A stretch of DNA of 64,000 nucleotides, taken from Limanda limanda. Lineage: Eukaryota > Chordata > Actinopteri > Pleuronectiformes > Pleuronectidae. The stretch lies in NCBI RefSeq assembly GCF_963576545.1, contig NC_083656.1, positions 5,517,686 to 5,581,685 of the forward strand, written 5' to 3'. Below the pieces are notes generated by a model. It had not been told where the DNA came from and did no database searches. It saw nothing but the letters and a program-made list of their open reading frames with translations. The first letter of the stretch is position 1, and every line of letters starts with the position of its first letter. Positions 42,571 through 64,000 of this stretch are shown one piece after another. Made by a program: the position numbers and the translations under genes.

Positions 42571-44109
42571 TATTTATTTATGTGGACAGAACACAGAACC
42601 TGAGATAACAGCACGTCCCTGGATTCTTTGCAGACTCAATAAACATTGACCTTGAGGCTTATTTGGAAAAAGACAATGTTTAAATGCATCAGCAATTCAC
42701 CAGGACACTAAAACTAGCAGAAGTTAGTCGAACAGTCAGACTAGTTACCTTCCCATCAACGTGCACACACACACACACACAGACACACACCCATTAACAA
42801 AACTCCTGTCAGACACAATAAACCCAGGATTCACAAGCGTTTCCTCCAAATAAAAAAGCCTCTCCTGGAAGTGCATAAAAATCCACCTGATACAACATCT
42901 CATGTAACACCCGCCTCACTTATACTGACAGAATGAAACTAAAAGTAACTGTTTTATAGCTTATGTTGCAGGTAATTGGAAAAAAAGGTGTAGAAAATAC
43001 ACATTACTACAATTTACAATGAAGTACAAAAAGTGGATATAAAACTAAGAATTGCGACTCAAACGTAGCAGTTCAATTTGTGCAAACATGTCTACCAGAA
43101 ATAAACCTCAATCTGAACATCAGCATGGCAGATGAAAAAGAGAACATGGTCAAAGAAAAACACTTGATGACAAATCTACACCACTAAAACTGGTTAGGTA
43201 GTCAACTAGGCTGTGAAACCTCCAAACTATAAACATACAGTCAAGCACACATCTAGAACATAGAGGAATAGCAGGTTTTCATCCTTTAACATGTGTACAA
43301 GTTACCTTTTTTTGCAAGTTAACGAGATACAAAAAAAACAACATCGGATCAACGTTTGAAGCAGGAATGCAAGAAGCTGAAGCCTTCAGGTACTGAATGT
43401 CCCCAAGTCAGACAACTGGAATATTCCCTTCAGTCTACAGCTAACAAAAAGTTCATTTTCAAATCAGGTAAAAAAAAAAAAAAAGAAGTACCAAACTGAT
43501 TTGTCATGCTTTGTACACCAGCAACAGCTGAAGGGTCGTGTTAGGTGAAAAAAATCTAAGGAGAATCGCAGATAAATATCTTTAAATGCTTAAAAACAAA
43601 CGTATTCCCAATGTGTTTTTCTGACTGGACCCAAACTCTCAACATTTTAGACCGAGAGGCACACCACAGTCAAGGGTTTTATAACCAGCATCAAATAAAA
43701 AGTCTATATCATGGCTTCTTTGGGGAAACGGAAAAATCTGTGCAGCAAATCAGTCAACGAATCACATCTCAGATCGTGTAAGAGAAAAATGAGCCGTTGC
43801 TCACACTCTGGTTTGGCCAAAACTAAATCTTTGGATAATGAAAAGTCTCAACTATAAAGCTCTTAATTTAGAGATGTCACGATGCCTGGAAACCTGACAC
43901 AAGTAACGTATAAAGCAAAGCTTTGGATCATGCATGAGTATCATATTCAATTTCTTTCTATATTTTTTTTTTTTAACACGTTTTTTTTTTATACCTGCGT
44001 AGAAAAGCAATGGGACCTTCCTAAAATAAAGCAACTGGGATAAATCTGACCCAGAAGACTCAAAGATTTGCATTATACAAACTCTTCAGAAATCAATCTG
44101 CAGCATTGA
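42571..44109 (-). other. Probable fam117a 3' UTR
   Basis: About 1.5 kb after the fam117a stop with no other exon. AATAAA-type words on the minus strand near 42570 could end the transcript. It contains a short (CA)n at 42764-42790. Confidence 0.45.
42764..42790. repeat. Short (AC)n microsatellite
   Basis: About 27 bp with one AG interruption, in the probable fam117a 3' UTR. Confidence 0.85.
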
Positions 44110-49208
<5,099 letters not shown>

Positions 49209-49271
49209 GTCTGGGTCGAACCGGGTCGGAGCTGGGGGTCTCTGCGGCGATGTGGGGGTCGTGGTCCGGCC

Positions 49272-49421
49272 TTGAGGGTGAAGAGTGGGGGGCTCTGTGG
49301 AGAACTCTGTCGAGTTACCAGCTCTTCCTCCTCCTCCTCCTCCTCCTTGAGGGTGAAGAGTGGGGGGCTCTGTGGAGAACTCTGTCGAGTTACCAGCTCT
49401 TCCTCCTCCTCCTCCTCCTCC
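49272..49421. repeat. 75-bp direct tandem duplication at the fam117a 5' end
   Basis: The block starting TTGAGGGTGAAGAGTGGGG at 49272 is repeated at 49347 with near identity, ending in a (CTC)n/(GAG)n tract that is longer in the second copy. On the fam117a strand both copies read open and in frame with the start codon, but no ATG lies between them and an upstream TGA, so they are 5' UTR in this model. Confidence 0.85.
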
Positions 49422-50550
49422 TCCTCCTCTTCTCCTGATGATGATGATGACGACTCAAAACAAAAACCCCTTTTAAAACTCAGGCTTTTTTAACTCATTT
49501 AACCTCCGAGTTAAAAGCTCCAGGAAGACTCGACAGATGACTGGTTCCCAGGCCGCTGGTGGTGCCCTCTCCCCCCGGGGAAGCTCACGGTTCTCCTCGC
49601 CCCCCCCACCAACCGGAGCTCGGTTAGCAGCCTAGCAGGAGAAACTTTCTTTGTGAGGATGTTCGGATGTTTCCACTCGGTTCTCGACACCAGGAAGCGG
49701 CTCCACTCTCCAAAACTCACTCGTACGTGAAGCCCGACGTCTTCCTCTCAAACCCCAGCGGGTGTTTTCATTGCACTCACGCCGGGTTTAGTGTGTGAGT
49801 CCCCCGCAGGTTAACGTGTGTTTCTGGGCCCACGGTGACTCTCCGTGTTTCCACAAACTCTTCTCCTGCACTTCCACGCTGCTGTGGGTTTAATCGGGGA
49901 GGAGGCGGGACCCCCTCAGGCCAAGCTCACTTCCCATTGGCTGGTGGAGACCCCAGCTGTGATCTTATTGGACAGTCCCATGTCAATCCGTCAGGCCTCT
50001 TGTTAAAGAAACTTCGCTGTCACCGCCCACATGTTACTAAAACTTAAACTTTAAACTCCAGATTCTTAAAAGTAACTGTCGAGCAACACAATTAAAAGTT
50101 TCTGAAATTAAGTTAAAACTATTGTAAGCTGAGGAAGCTACTGTAATTTACCATTCCATGTACTTTACTTTGTTTATATGTTTTATATTTACACAAATAC
50201 AACACAGCAAATTCCTTGTTTGTGTAAACCTTGCTTGGCAATTAAACCTGTACATGTATTAAACTACATATCATATGTGGTCGAACACAAACAAATTCAA
50301 ATAAACTAATAATACCACAGTATAGTAACACATCTATTCAAAACAATGCAAATATATTACCATTGTATACAATGTACAAAGTAAAAGTGCTTTTGTATAC
50401 ATGTCCGATTGTATTATTGTTATTCTTAGGTTTTAATGTGTGCGCTTCACTAAAGTTAGTTTAACTTGTGGATATTTTATATTTAATTTTTCATTTTCCG
50501 TTAAACAAATGAAAAACACATAAGGAAATGACAATAACATGTCATAATTT
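49422..50550. other. fam117a promoter, then intergenic
   Basis: GC-rich, CpG-containing sequence to about 50030 is the likely fam117a promoter and 5' UTR. Beyond it the sequence is AT-rich with no exon. A minus-strand AATAAA near 50550 may end the rundc3a transcript. Confidence 0.4.
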
Positions 50551-52722
50551 ATTTATTGAAACACATAAAACCACCGGTATGGTCCTCTTAATAACTTCAT
50601 CATGATAACCAGGGGCCTATTAAATTACCCCAACTGGGTGTGTATGCAGCGCCTGGGTGGACTGTGAAGTAGTTATGGGTGGTGTGCGAGTACAGTGTGC
50701 ATTTAAGGAGATAAATGTCCAGATTCTGCGTAAAAGGGAGTGCCAATGGTGGGACAGGAGATGGGGCCAAAGATAACATGACATGTCCTTTTACAAACAG
50801 ACCTGTGGGCTCCCAGTGTCCACTCACAAGCCGAACTGGCCCAGAGTTACCCCATGCAGCCAACGCTCAGATGACATGCTCGTGTGTCTGGCGCTGCTGA
50901 ATGGGAGTGAAAGTGCTTTATCACGAAAGGGTGAAGTGCTGAACCATGTGTCCAGTGGCCTGCTCATCTATCTCCTGCAACTGCACCCGGCAACTGATGT
51001 CACCGTCACACAGCAGCCAAAGATAAAACCCAGGAACGAAACCAAACCTCTTTCAACCCCTCAGTGTCCATTCATTTACAGCCAGGCAGTTAATTGGACA
51101 GTGTGTCGATGTGGAATGTGTCTCCTGCATAAAGCTTTTCCAAAGGAGCTTCAGCCGCTGTTTGTTCAGCTCTGTGCATTTGTCGGTTTTAATGAATGAA
51201 TGATCCTGACCTCTGACCCCACGTGGGCCATTTTAAACCCATTTGAAGAGACACGACGTCGTGCTTCTCAAAGTGTAGCAACAAAGAGGAGGCATGAGGA
51301 CAAAAAGTGACCGAGGCACAGGGCCAAAGGTCATGCACTCTTGGACCTACAGTTAATTCATTCATTTTTTAAACTTATGTCAAGAAAAAAGAGAGAAATT
51401 ATATAATAAAAAACAGAAAGTTTTATTTACAAACAGTGATAAGAAAAAAAACACCTAATGATTTAATCTACATATTTGAAAAGGAGTGAGAAGTACAAAC
51501 TTACCCCTTCCCCATAAATCATTAATTCATAATTATCTAATACGTAACCAGCTTCCTATACAACTATAAATATGTTGTTGACCGGTGCTCTACATTGTAT
51601 ATAATGCACAAATAATATATCTAGAGGTCAAAGAGCGACTTAGTTCTCGGAGCGTTTGTGATTTTGAGCATTGCTTCTTTTCAGCGAATTTCAAATTCCC
51701 ACATAGACTCACTACTTTTGGTGTAAAAGAGGTGTTAGAAGCATCAATGCTAACAATAATAAACATACAATTCCTGCAAGTATTTAATGTTTCAAAAAAA
51801 GGCAGTTTTATTGCAGATTTAAATAACACAACATAACCCAACTCTCGACAAAACCACATGAGATAGCAATTTACATAATGCTAACAAGAAGACAAAAATT
51901 AAGACAAAAACCTGATGACACACACCCAAGTTACACATTCACAATTTCTCTCAAACTATTCTATCGAGCCAGGTTTGTAGAAAAAGAAAATGAAAACATT
52001 CACGCTGCATAGTCACAATGCATTTTTGCATTTGTATGCAATAGATATTACATCTTTATTTTTTTGTGTTCACATCGTAGTGCCCCTGCAAACCTTGGTA
52101 ACCTCACAGATCATTTGTGTCACATCCCCAAAACCTGTATCTAACCTACTGTATGATTGATTAAGGTCTATACTGGCATTCATCCTAACATCAACAACCT
52201 CCTTTTTTTATCTCTTGTAATATGGCAAAAACATTCTTTATGTTTCCTCAAACAGCTCAACAGCCCTGCCTGTATTTTGCAGCGGACACACTGACCGACT
52301 GATAAGACACTGACAAACAGACAGGGACATACAGAACAACCCTTACAGTGAGTTTGGAGGAGAGGGACCGGTACAGATGCAGCACTGACATTGCACAAAA
52401 TCAAGTGTGGTGATGCAAGAGAGGTCAAACACGAACCAGTTGTTTGCATTCCAGGAGGCTTAATCATGTCAAGACAATGAGAGACAGTGAAAGTGAGGGA
52501 GGCCGTCGGCAGCACAGCAGCTGATCCCTACGTCTTTGTTGGGACAGTCCCAGACGGGGGGGCCACTCTTCCTCAAATGCTTGACAGGTGTAGCTAGAGA
52601 GCGTGGCGTGCTCGGAGCGTAAAAGGTAACTGGTAACACATTTGTCCGCCTACCAAAAGTCCTCTTTTTGTTTTTTGAATTGTCTGTTTGTTGAGTGGTT
52701 GGCAGTGTTTCTTTGGCGCCCC
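50551..52722 (-). other. Probable rundc3a 3' UTR
   Basis: No exon with family similarity. Two candidate minus-strand AATAAA signals lie near 50550 and 51422, so short and long forms are possible. The plus-strand frame at 50783-51199 is open for 138 codons but has no splice context or recognisable domain, and I do not call it a gene. Confidence 0.45.
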
Positions 52723-57885
<5,163 letters not shown>

Positions 57886-59698
57886 CGCTGCCTGCACACC
57901 GCTGGGTGGCAGGAGGAGTTGGAGGAGGAGGAGGAGGAGGAGGAAGAGGAGGAAGGGTATGGATGGACCCCTCCCTGTTGGCTCCCCCCCACACTCACCG
58001 CTTCTGGAAGCCGGAGAGGAGGATGCGATGTGCCGGCATCAGAGCTGCAGATTCATGCATCACACCCGCACACTGCTGTTGGTCTGCTTGTTTATTATTA
58101 CTCCTCTAAAACACACAGACGAGCCACTTACATCTGTTCTCTCTCTCTCTCCCTCCCTCACTCTCTCTCTCTCTCACCCTCCCTCTCTCTCTCTTCCTGC
58201 CTCTCTCCACCTCTTTCCTCTTACATCATCGTGACGTCACTGGATGCTCTCCCATCATGCAATGTGATCATGACAAACCATCTCAGCAGCTTTACTGACA
58301 TGCAACTTTAATATGTGACTCATGTATAAGGACTTAAATTATTGTGCATGTGAAACACACGAATACACCAATATCAACATCAACCTTTTTAATCTATATC
58401 TATTGAGTTTTATATATAAATATGAGATACAGTAATGTGCTGTTTAATTATATATTGTATAAAAAATCATTTATTTCACATGTATCTGTCCATGAAAGAA
58501 GGTTTTGTATCTGTAATTTCTTTCATTTCTGCTTTAATGGGTTTTCATCACAATAAGGATGATATCATCAGCACCATCATCATATTAAATCTTTTGCTCC
58601 TTCTGTAATTTCCCATCAGCCTCCTCCACCCTCTCTTCTTTCTCTTCCTCTCGCCGCCTGAAGACGTTGTTGTTCTTGTGAATCGAAGTTGAACTCAATC
58701 AGTTTGGAAGTGTCATTAAAAAGCTCGTGGAGACGCCCTGATCTTTTCCTCCTTAATGAGGTGACAGCTGGTCGGCCACCACACGTTGGGGGGGTTGGGG
58801 GTCGTGGTCTTTTTGTCCTTGTGCAGGAGGAGTCACTCATGCATATCTGTCAGTGCTTCAGTGCTTCATATTCAGGTCTTCTGTGAAATTGACGACCATT
58901 GTCTGGGACGTGAAAACGAGCACATGAATCCCACCAACCTCTTCGTCAGCATCACAGTAGTTTGCTTTGTGAATGTTTAATTCCCCCTAAAATAAATAAA
59001 AATAACTGTGCACTCATTTTTATTCCTTACAGGGGACTATGTTCGCTGAAGATCAAGAGAGGCCACAATCTTTTCATATAAAACATATGCTGTGTTGCTT
59101 ATAGAGATTTTAATGAAGAATTGTTAAATATTATATATTTAAACAGAAAATAATTTGCGAAATATAACCAATAACCATATTCCCACAGCTCTTCACTGTT
59201 TATAAGTCTCAGATTGCATATATGTATGACACAGAAACACGAGTAACTCAAAGAAGTCAGAAAGTCCCAGTCAGACACAATCAGTGTCAGTCAATATTGA
59301 TTTACTTCACCGCTTTATGTGTTTTACTCTAAACCTGCACTCAGATCATCTATATTTAAGCAGCCGGACTGTAGCTGATATATCTTTCTTCTCTATGTCA
59401 TTGCCAACCCTTTGCACTTCTTGTTCTTTGCTTTTCCTCTGTGTTGGTGATCTATTCCATCTATTATCATCTATTAGTCTGCAGTCGATCAAAATAAGTT
59501 GCAGCTGCACTAATGGTTTCCTGCATGGTTTGCAATTTGAATTAGTGATTTTTAGGGAGATTGAGGGGAAGTGTATGTTATATTATTTAAAATATCTGAT
59601 ATCAGAAAATAAGAAACAACAAACAGCTTTTTTTTAAACACACAGAGTTGAGAAGTCGAATGAAAATCAAGTACATTCTGCTCAGTCATTCAATTAAC
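57886..59698. other. rundc3a promoter side, then intergenic
   Basis: A (GGA)n-type purine tract at 57911-57956 lies just upstream of the rundc3a start codon and is pyrimidine-rich on the gene strand. A TC-rich stretch spans 58140-58215. Beyond that the sequence is AT-rich. A minus-strand frame at 58616-58840 has no recognised domain. Confidence 0.4.
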
Positions 59699-60621
59699 TT
59701 TATTGAAACTCCGATTAAATATTAAATTATCACAACTATCTTACACTGTACATACCATAAAAACTCAGAACAGTAATGTGGATACCTAACGCTTTCCTGT
59801 CTGCTCATCCTGTGAATTCCTCGGCAGCACGTTTGTCCGTCACAAACAGCTCCGGTGCCTCCTGCTCCGAGCCAAGGAACCGAGGGGAGTGTGTGAAATT
59901 CTGTACGGTGTTGTGAAGGCGTTTGGGGCAGAGGTTACACGGTGGGGGGAGTGTTGCTGGCGAGGGGCAAAAGGTTTGTGCATCAGCCCTGAGGGTCCTG
60001 ACAGACTGATGCATGGAGCTGAGTCGACAACATTGGACAACAACAAAAGGTGCAAAGGGTCCCGGTCTGTCTAGACGTTCAAAATAATCAATCTGGGACA
60101 GTTGTTGGGGTCACCGCTACTTGATAGATATTCAGAAAGCTCCCCCTACCAAAAATGTGCAGTGGGAACCTAGAGGTCAATATTTGGGAAAAAAGGGAAG
60201 ATTGTCACACACTCACACACACACACACACACACAAACACACAAGTGCAGTTTGAATTGGGGTCAGCCAGTCTCGCATGGAAAATCCAACACAGGAGAGT
60301 CGAGGCAGAGAAATAAAAATATGTCATTGTCTAAACATCCAGGTCTGTCAGGTCTGTCCTTTAACTCATCCAGCATCACATTCCCACACATTATTTTTAA
60401 TCAAGCTGCACCAAATTTCACACACTCGTAGATATCACTTCCCTAAATATTTTTTATGAGGAAACATGAATACTTTTCAGGGAAATCAGTGAAATGTTGA
60501 AAAAACGCAGTCACTTAAAGTTTTCTCAAAGGTCAACCAACGCGGAGGATTTTTTGCAGATGAACTTTCAATTCAGACGAAGCCAAGTCTCTTTGTGCTC
60601 ATCTGATTCATATGAACACAA
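59699..60621 (-). other. Probable 3' UTR of the PTH-type receptor gene
   Basis: Between the receptor stop and a minus-strand AATAAA (complement near 59700) no exon is seen. It holds an (AC)n tract at 60206-60242. Confidence 0.5.
60206..60242. repeat. (AC)n microsatellite
   Basis: An interrupted AC run in the probable 3' UTR of the PTH-type receptor. Confidence 0.9.
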
Positions 60622-62560
60622 TCACAAGATGGTCTCCAGCTCTTTCAGAGTTAAAGAGTTTTCTGGATCTTCAGCTCCAGACGATTGGATCGAAGGTAGC
60701 GCGTGACTTTTGGAGTCATTGTTCCCTTGGCTGGTTCTGACGTGCGTGGCAAAGACACCTGAGGTCTCCGTGTCACCAGGAACAAATCCAAGCTGGGTGG
60801 TTTGTGTTTGCAGCAAGTTGTGGCGTGGCAGCCTGACCCCTGACCCCCCACCAGCAGCTCCACCTGATCCCAACGCAGCTCCTGTGAAGGGAAGCACTCT
60901 GGGGTTGACGGCAGACAAGCTGACACTGTGCGTGGTGGTGTGTGACATCATGCCGCCGTAGTAACAGCTGCCTCCACCGCCGCTGCTGGTCATCCGGGTT
61001 TTCTGTTTGAGGTCCTGAGCGAGGCTGCGTCTCAGCCAGGCCTTCTTCACCTCCGCCTGCACCTGAGAACAAGAGGAAGGAGACAAACAGAAGGTCGAGC
61101 TTTACTACAGTAAGTAAATCTGAGTGTTTTTCAATCAAACTAAATAATAGCTTTAGTACATTACCTCCCCATTGCAGAAACAGTAGATAAATGCAACAAA
61201 GAAGCCCTGGTAAGAGGAAATGGAGAAGTTGTTAAAGAAGAAGAACCTCCACATCGGTGTAGAAGATGTATTTGGAGTATAGATAACTGCATTCTGTACC
61301 TAAGAGGATGAATATTCTGACCTGGGAGGAGTTGAAGAACATCTCATAATGCATCTGCACCTGCCACAGCAGCCCAGTGACGTCAGTGTAGGGAAGAGCC
61401 ATGAACACCATGTAGTGAACGCCGAACAACGGCATGAGCACTAATGTGGACTTGAGCAGCTTCCTGCCGATAAAGAGAAGAAATTATCATGTTTGTCATT
61501 GTCAGTGTCTCAATTCAGGGTCTGCATCCTTAGGATATACGGGATTGTTTACAAACAAACAAACATATAAACCAACCAACAGACAAATGGATAGCGGTGA
61601 AGACAGAACCTCACTGGCGAAGGTAATTACCGGTACTGCTGTCGAGGATCCAGTTTGCCAGTGTTGGTTTCCCACAGTTTAGAGGCCAGAACTCGGATTA
61701 TGTTGACAAATAGGAGGAAATTCACCTGCGGGGACAGAGATGACAAACTAAATCTCAAATATGCTTTAACAATATTTAATCATTCAGCTGTTTTCCTTAC
61801 AACAATGGCTGCCAGAATGGGAACTTGGTAGATCCACTTTAGGTTCCCGGCACTGATGTCCCAACATCTGAAAGCAGAGGGACAAAGAGTTCAAGCAGGA
61901 GTTTGTGATAGTAGTGATGTAAACACAAGGCACCTGAATGCATCACGTGACTCACTGCGTGTCGGCCAGCGAAGCTCGTGCACTGACCCAAATGGACACA
62001 AACACAGCTGGAACACCTGGAATGAGTGCAGAGGGGGGGGGGGGGGGGGGGAGATAAATCTGCAGCGTGACGATTCACCATTAGCTCCATTTGTGACGAC
62101 GGAGCGACCTGCTCACCCCAGCCGATGATGGTGAGGGCCCACAGGTAGCTCTTGTCGGAGAGGAAGGCCATGAAGATGAGGCTGTGTAGGTACAACCCCT
62201 CCACCAGGATCCAGTAGTGATTGGTTGCCAGGAAATACAGGAAGAGAGTGACAGCGACTTTACAACCGGCCTGTAGACACAGGACAGAAGATAAACAAAG
62301 TTAAACAGACCATAATATGCTGATAAACTAATATATACTGTCAGAAAAACTATGAATAAATGGACATGCATATAAAAAAGCAGATGTTTTACCATATTTG
62401 GCTTCTGTGCAGTGAGGTCAGGCTCAGCCCGGCTGTCATCGGAGATGGAGTAGAGCACCGCGTCCTTCACGAAGATGCTGACTGCTCGACATATGAAGGA
62501 GGTGAAGAGGTGAATGTGGATGTAATTGCGTGTGCAGTGGAGGCGCCTGGAAGTGTGTGT

Positions 62561-62621
<61 letters not shown>

Positions 62622-63523
62622 CAGAGAAGTTAGCTCAGGAAACGATTGATGTCTTGTCATGAAACAAACCAAATCAAACCATAATTTGTCTTAATTGGAT
62701 TGAATTCAATATGAACAAACGCTCGGTTTTGTGGACAAAGCTGTAGATTCTTTTTGAAAACAGAGGCAGCTAAAGATGGATTCTTACTATTTTAAGATTC
62801 TTACTTGAAGTAGCAGAGGATGGAGACGGCCACCATCAGCGATGCGAGAGAAACCGAGTACCCGACGGTGTACATGAGGTGGAGTCTCTCAAACACCTTC
62901 TGAAACAAGACAGAAAAACACTGAGAGAGTGCATCTGTGCAGATGAAAACAGATGTGACACAGAAATAAGGGTCTGGACAGCTGTGTATAATATGTGAAA
63001 CACATTTACAGGATTCGGACTCTTTAATACAGGCAGAACAACAACCTGTGGGCGGCAGATTATTTGTAGCACAGTCTCTCCTCCTCCACAGAGAACAGAG
63101 AGGTGTGGAAAAGAATTGTGCAACATTCTAATGTCTGCAAACACACATTCAGCCAATAACCAGATCACATGCAGTCCATATACACATCTGGACACATGCA
63201 CTCACCTCTTCTTGCTTCCTGTGGTTGGAGCTCAGGTATGAGGTGCACTCTGTGTAGTTGGCCCACGTGCGGTTGATGCTGGACACCTGCTCCCAGTTTC
63301 CCGAGGCATCACACTGGCGGTAGGCTCGTCCTGGGACACAGGGACATTGTAAACTTCAGCGATTGTCCTCCTCACATGTCAGTTCCTCATTGGGACCGAG
63401 GAGCTCTCCTACCTCCGTGGTTGAAGTCGTAGATGTACTCCGGACACAGCACTGAGACCAGCTGACCCTCCATGCTCCGTGGCCAGCAAATGATCCCGTC
63501 CCACTCTGGGATGCAGTCGCCCT
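60622..63523 (-). CDS. pth3r: Parathyroid hormone family receptor (class B GPCR), 5' end missing
   Basis: PTH receptors are Gs/Gq-coupled class B GPCRs for PTH and PTHrP. Exons from the 5' side are 63413-63523, 63206-63330, 62805-62899, 62393-62546, 62117-62270, 61956-62016, 61801-61867, 61631-61725, 61322-61463, 61165-61206 and 60622-61062. They join without a stop into 495 codons, including the stop. The ectodomain shows [24 protein letters not shown] and [10 protein letters not shown]. Membrane segments include [36 protein letters not shown] and [17 protein letters not shown]. The 42-nt exon plus [11 protein letters not shown] is typical of the class. The C-tail ends ETIL. The short first extracellular loop fits PTH3R (zebrafish pth1rb) better than mammalian PTH1R. 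A 17q21-like neighbourhood also agrees, since I recall PTH3R from chicken chromosome 27. The signal peptide and first ectodomain exons lie outside or near the right edge. Confidence 0.93.
62033..62051. repeat. Run of 19 G in a receptor intron
   Basis: An uninterrupted poly-G on the plus strand, poly-C in the transcript, lying 17 bp upstream of the acceptor of exon 61956-62016. It forms an extreme polypyrimidine tract and is a slippage-prone site. Confidence 0.9.
62552..62609. repeat. (TG)n microsatellite at a splice acceptor
   Basis: A near-pure TG run that begins about five bases from the acceptor of receptor exon 62393-62546. In the transcript it is (CA)n directly upstream of the AG. Confidence 0.9.
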
Positions 63524-64000
63524 CTTCACAAATAAAACAAAGCAGATGGACTTTCACTGTATGGTTGTAGCTCCACCAAATAAATTGATAGATTTAGACT
63601 TCTACAACTCAATGGTTTTTCCTTGTACTCTCAGCCTCTGCAGAAGGAATCAGCTAAATCTTTGTTTCTCTGTGAAGGTTCAGAGATGAAGAACCTTATT
63701 GCTGTTGTTTAAACCCAAAAAAACTGCAATATCTAATGAACAGAGATTTAGATTAAAGTTTAATCTGCGGTTGTTGGATTTATTGTGTGTCCATTATCTG
63801 CTAGTGGAGGAAGGATTGATTGGTGTGACATTGCTATATTTGTCCCAATCCTTCATCCTTGTTTATTACAGTTATATTTAGGTTTCCGTACTGCTTATCT
63901 GAAAGTACGCTGTTGTCTCACTGGACCATTACGCTGCCTCTCTTCTGTCGGACTGTCGGGCTCCATCCTATTAAATTTCTTTTCACATCAACCGTTGAAA
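63524..64000 (-). other. Receptor intron, no confident exon
   Basis: This should be the intron upstream of the first seen ectodomain exon. A small open stretch at 63920-63968 has borderline splice-like borders but does not keep the required phase, so I do not call it. Confidence 0.4.

Noticed and set aside
50783..51199. 138-codon plus-strand frame between fam117a and rundc3a
   Set aside because: No family similarity, no splice or promoter context, and it overlaps the probable rundc3a 3' UTR.
58616..58840. Minus-strand 74-codon frame upstream of the receptor 3' UTR
   Set aside because: Low-complexity basic sequence with no splice partner or family match.
63920..63968. Possible extra ectodomain exon of the PTH-type receptor
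   Set aside because: The candidate ends in the wrong phase for the next exon and has no recognisable residues.

Overview
The window is a stretch of a ray-finned (teleost) fish nuclear genome. The evidence is intron-containing vertebrate genes with GT-AG borders, long AT-rich introns, abundant (CA)n/(TG)n microsatellites, and degenerate interspersed repeats of a kind common in percomorph fish. All exon models here were built by hand from reading-frame continuity, splice-site consensus and protein-family memory. No alignment or transcript was available.

Layout, left to right. (1) 1-8942, minus strand: the 5' part of a secreted NIDO-VWD-C8 mucin-like gene (alpha-tectorin/zonadhesin/IgGFc-binding-protein-like). 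Its signal-peptide exon is followed by 29 tandemly duplicated mini-exons of exactly 24 nt. All have the same splice phase and each adds eight mostly Thr/Pro residues. This is the most unusual object in the window. (2) 8943-18350: no gene recognised. It holds a 918-bp hAT-type DNA transposon with terminal inverted repeats and an 8-bp target duplication, a perfect hairpin, a degraded retroviral RNase H fragment and microsatellites. (3) 18351-19632, plus: neurexophilin, best fit nxph3. (4) about 20850-31900, minus: spop, a complete 374-aa coding sequence with a non-coding first exon. (5) 33102-38967, minus: cenpt, centromere protein T, 922 aa, with a long acidic repeat exon and a C-terminal histone fold. 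(6) 39876-41758, minus: a small NDUFA4-family gene of 84 aa. (7) 44110-49208, minus: fam117a, 413 aa. (8) 52723-57885, minus: rundc3a, 420 aa, with one GC-AG intron. (9) 60622-63523 and beyond, minus: a parathyroid-hormone-type class B GPCR, most likely pth3r/pth1rb, missing its 5' exons.

The genes do not form a pathway. They are a synteny block: nxph3, spop, fam117a and rundc3a all map to human 17q21, and nxph3 and spop are convergent here as in human. The NIDO/mucin gene, cenpt and the NDUFA4-like gene are the members I would not expect from the human order. Coding models are strong because exon phases add up exactly: the complete genes give whole codon counts with no internal stop. UTR ends, promoters and repeat names are much less certain.
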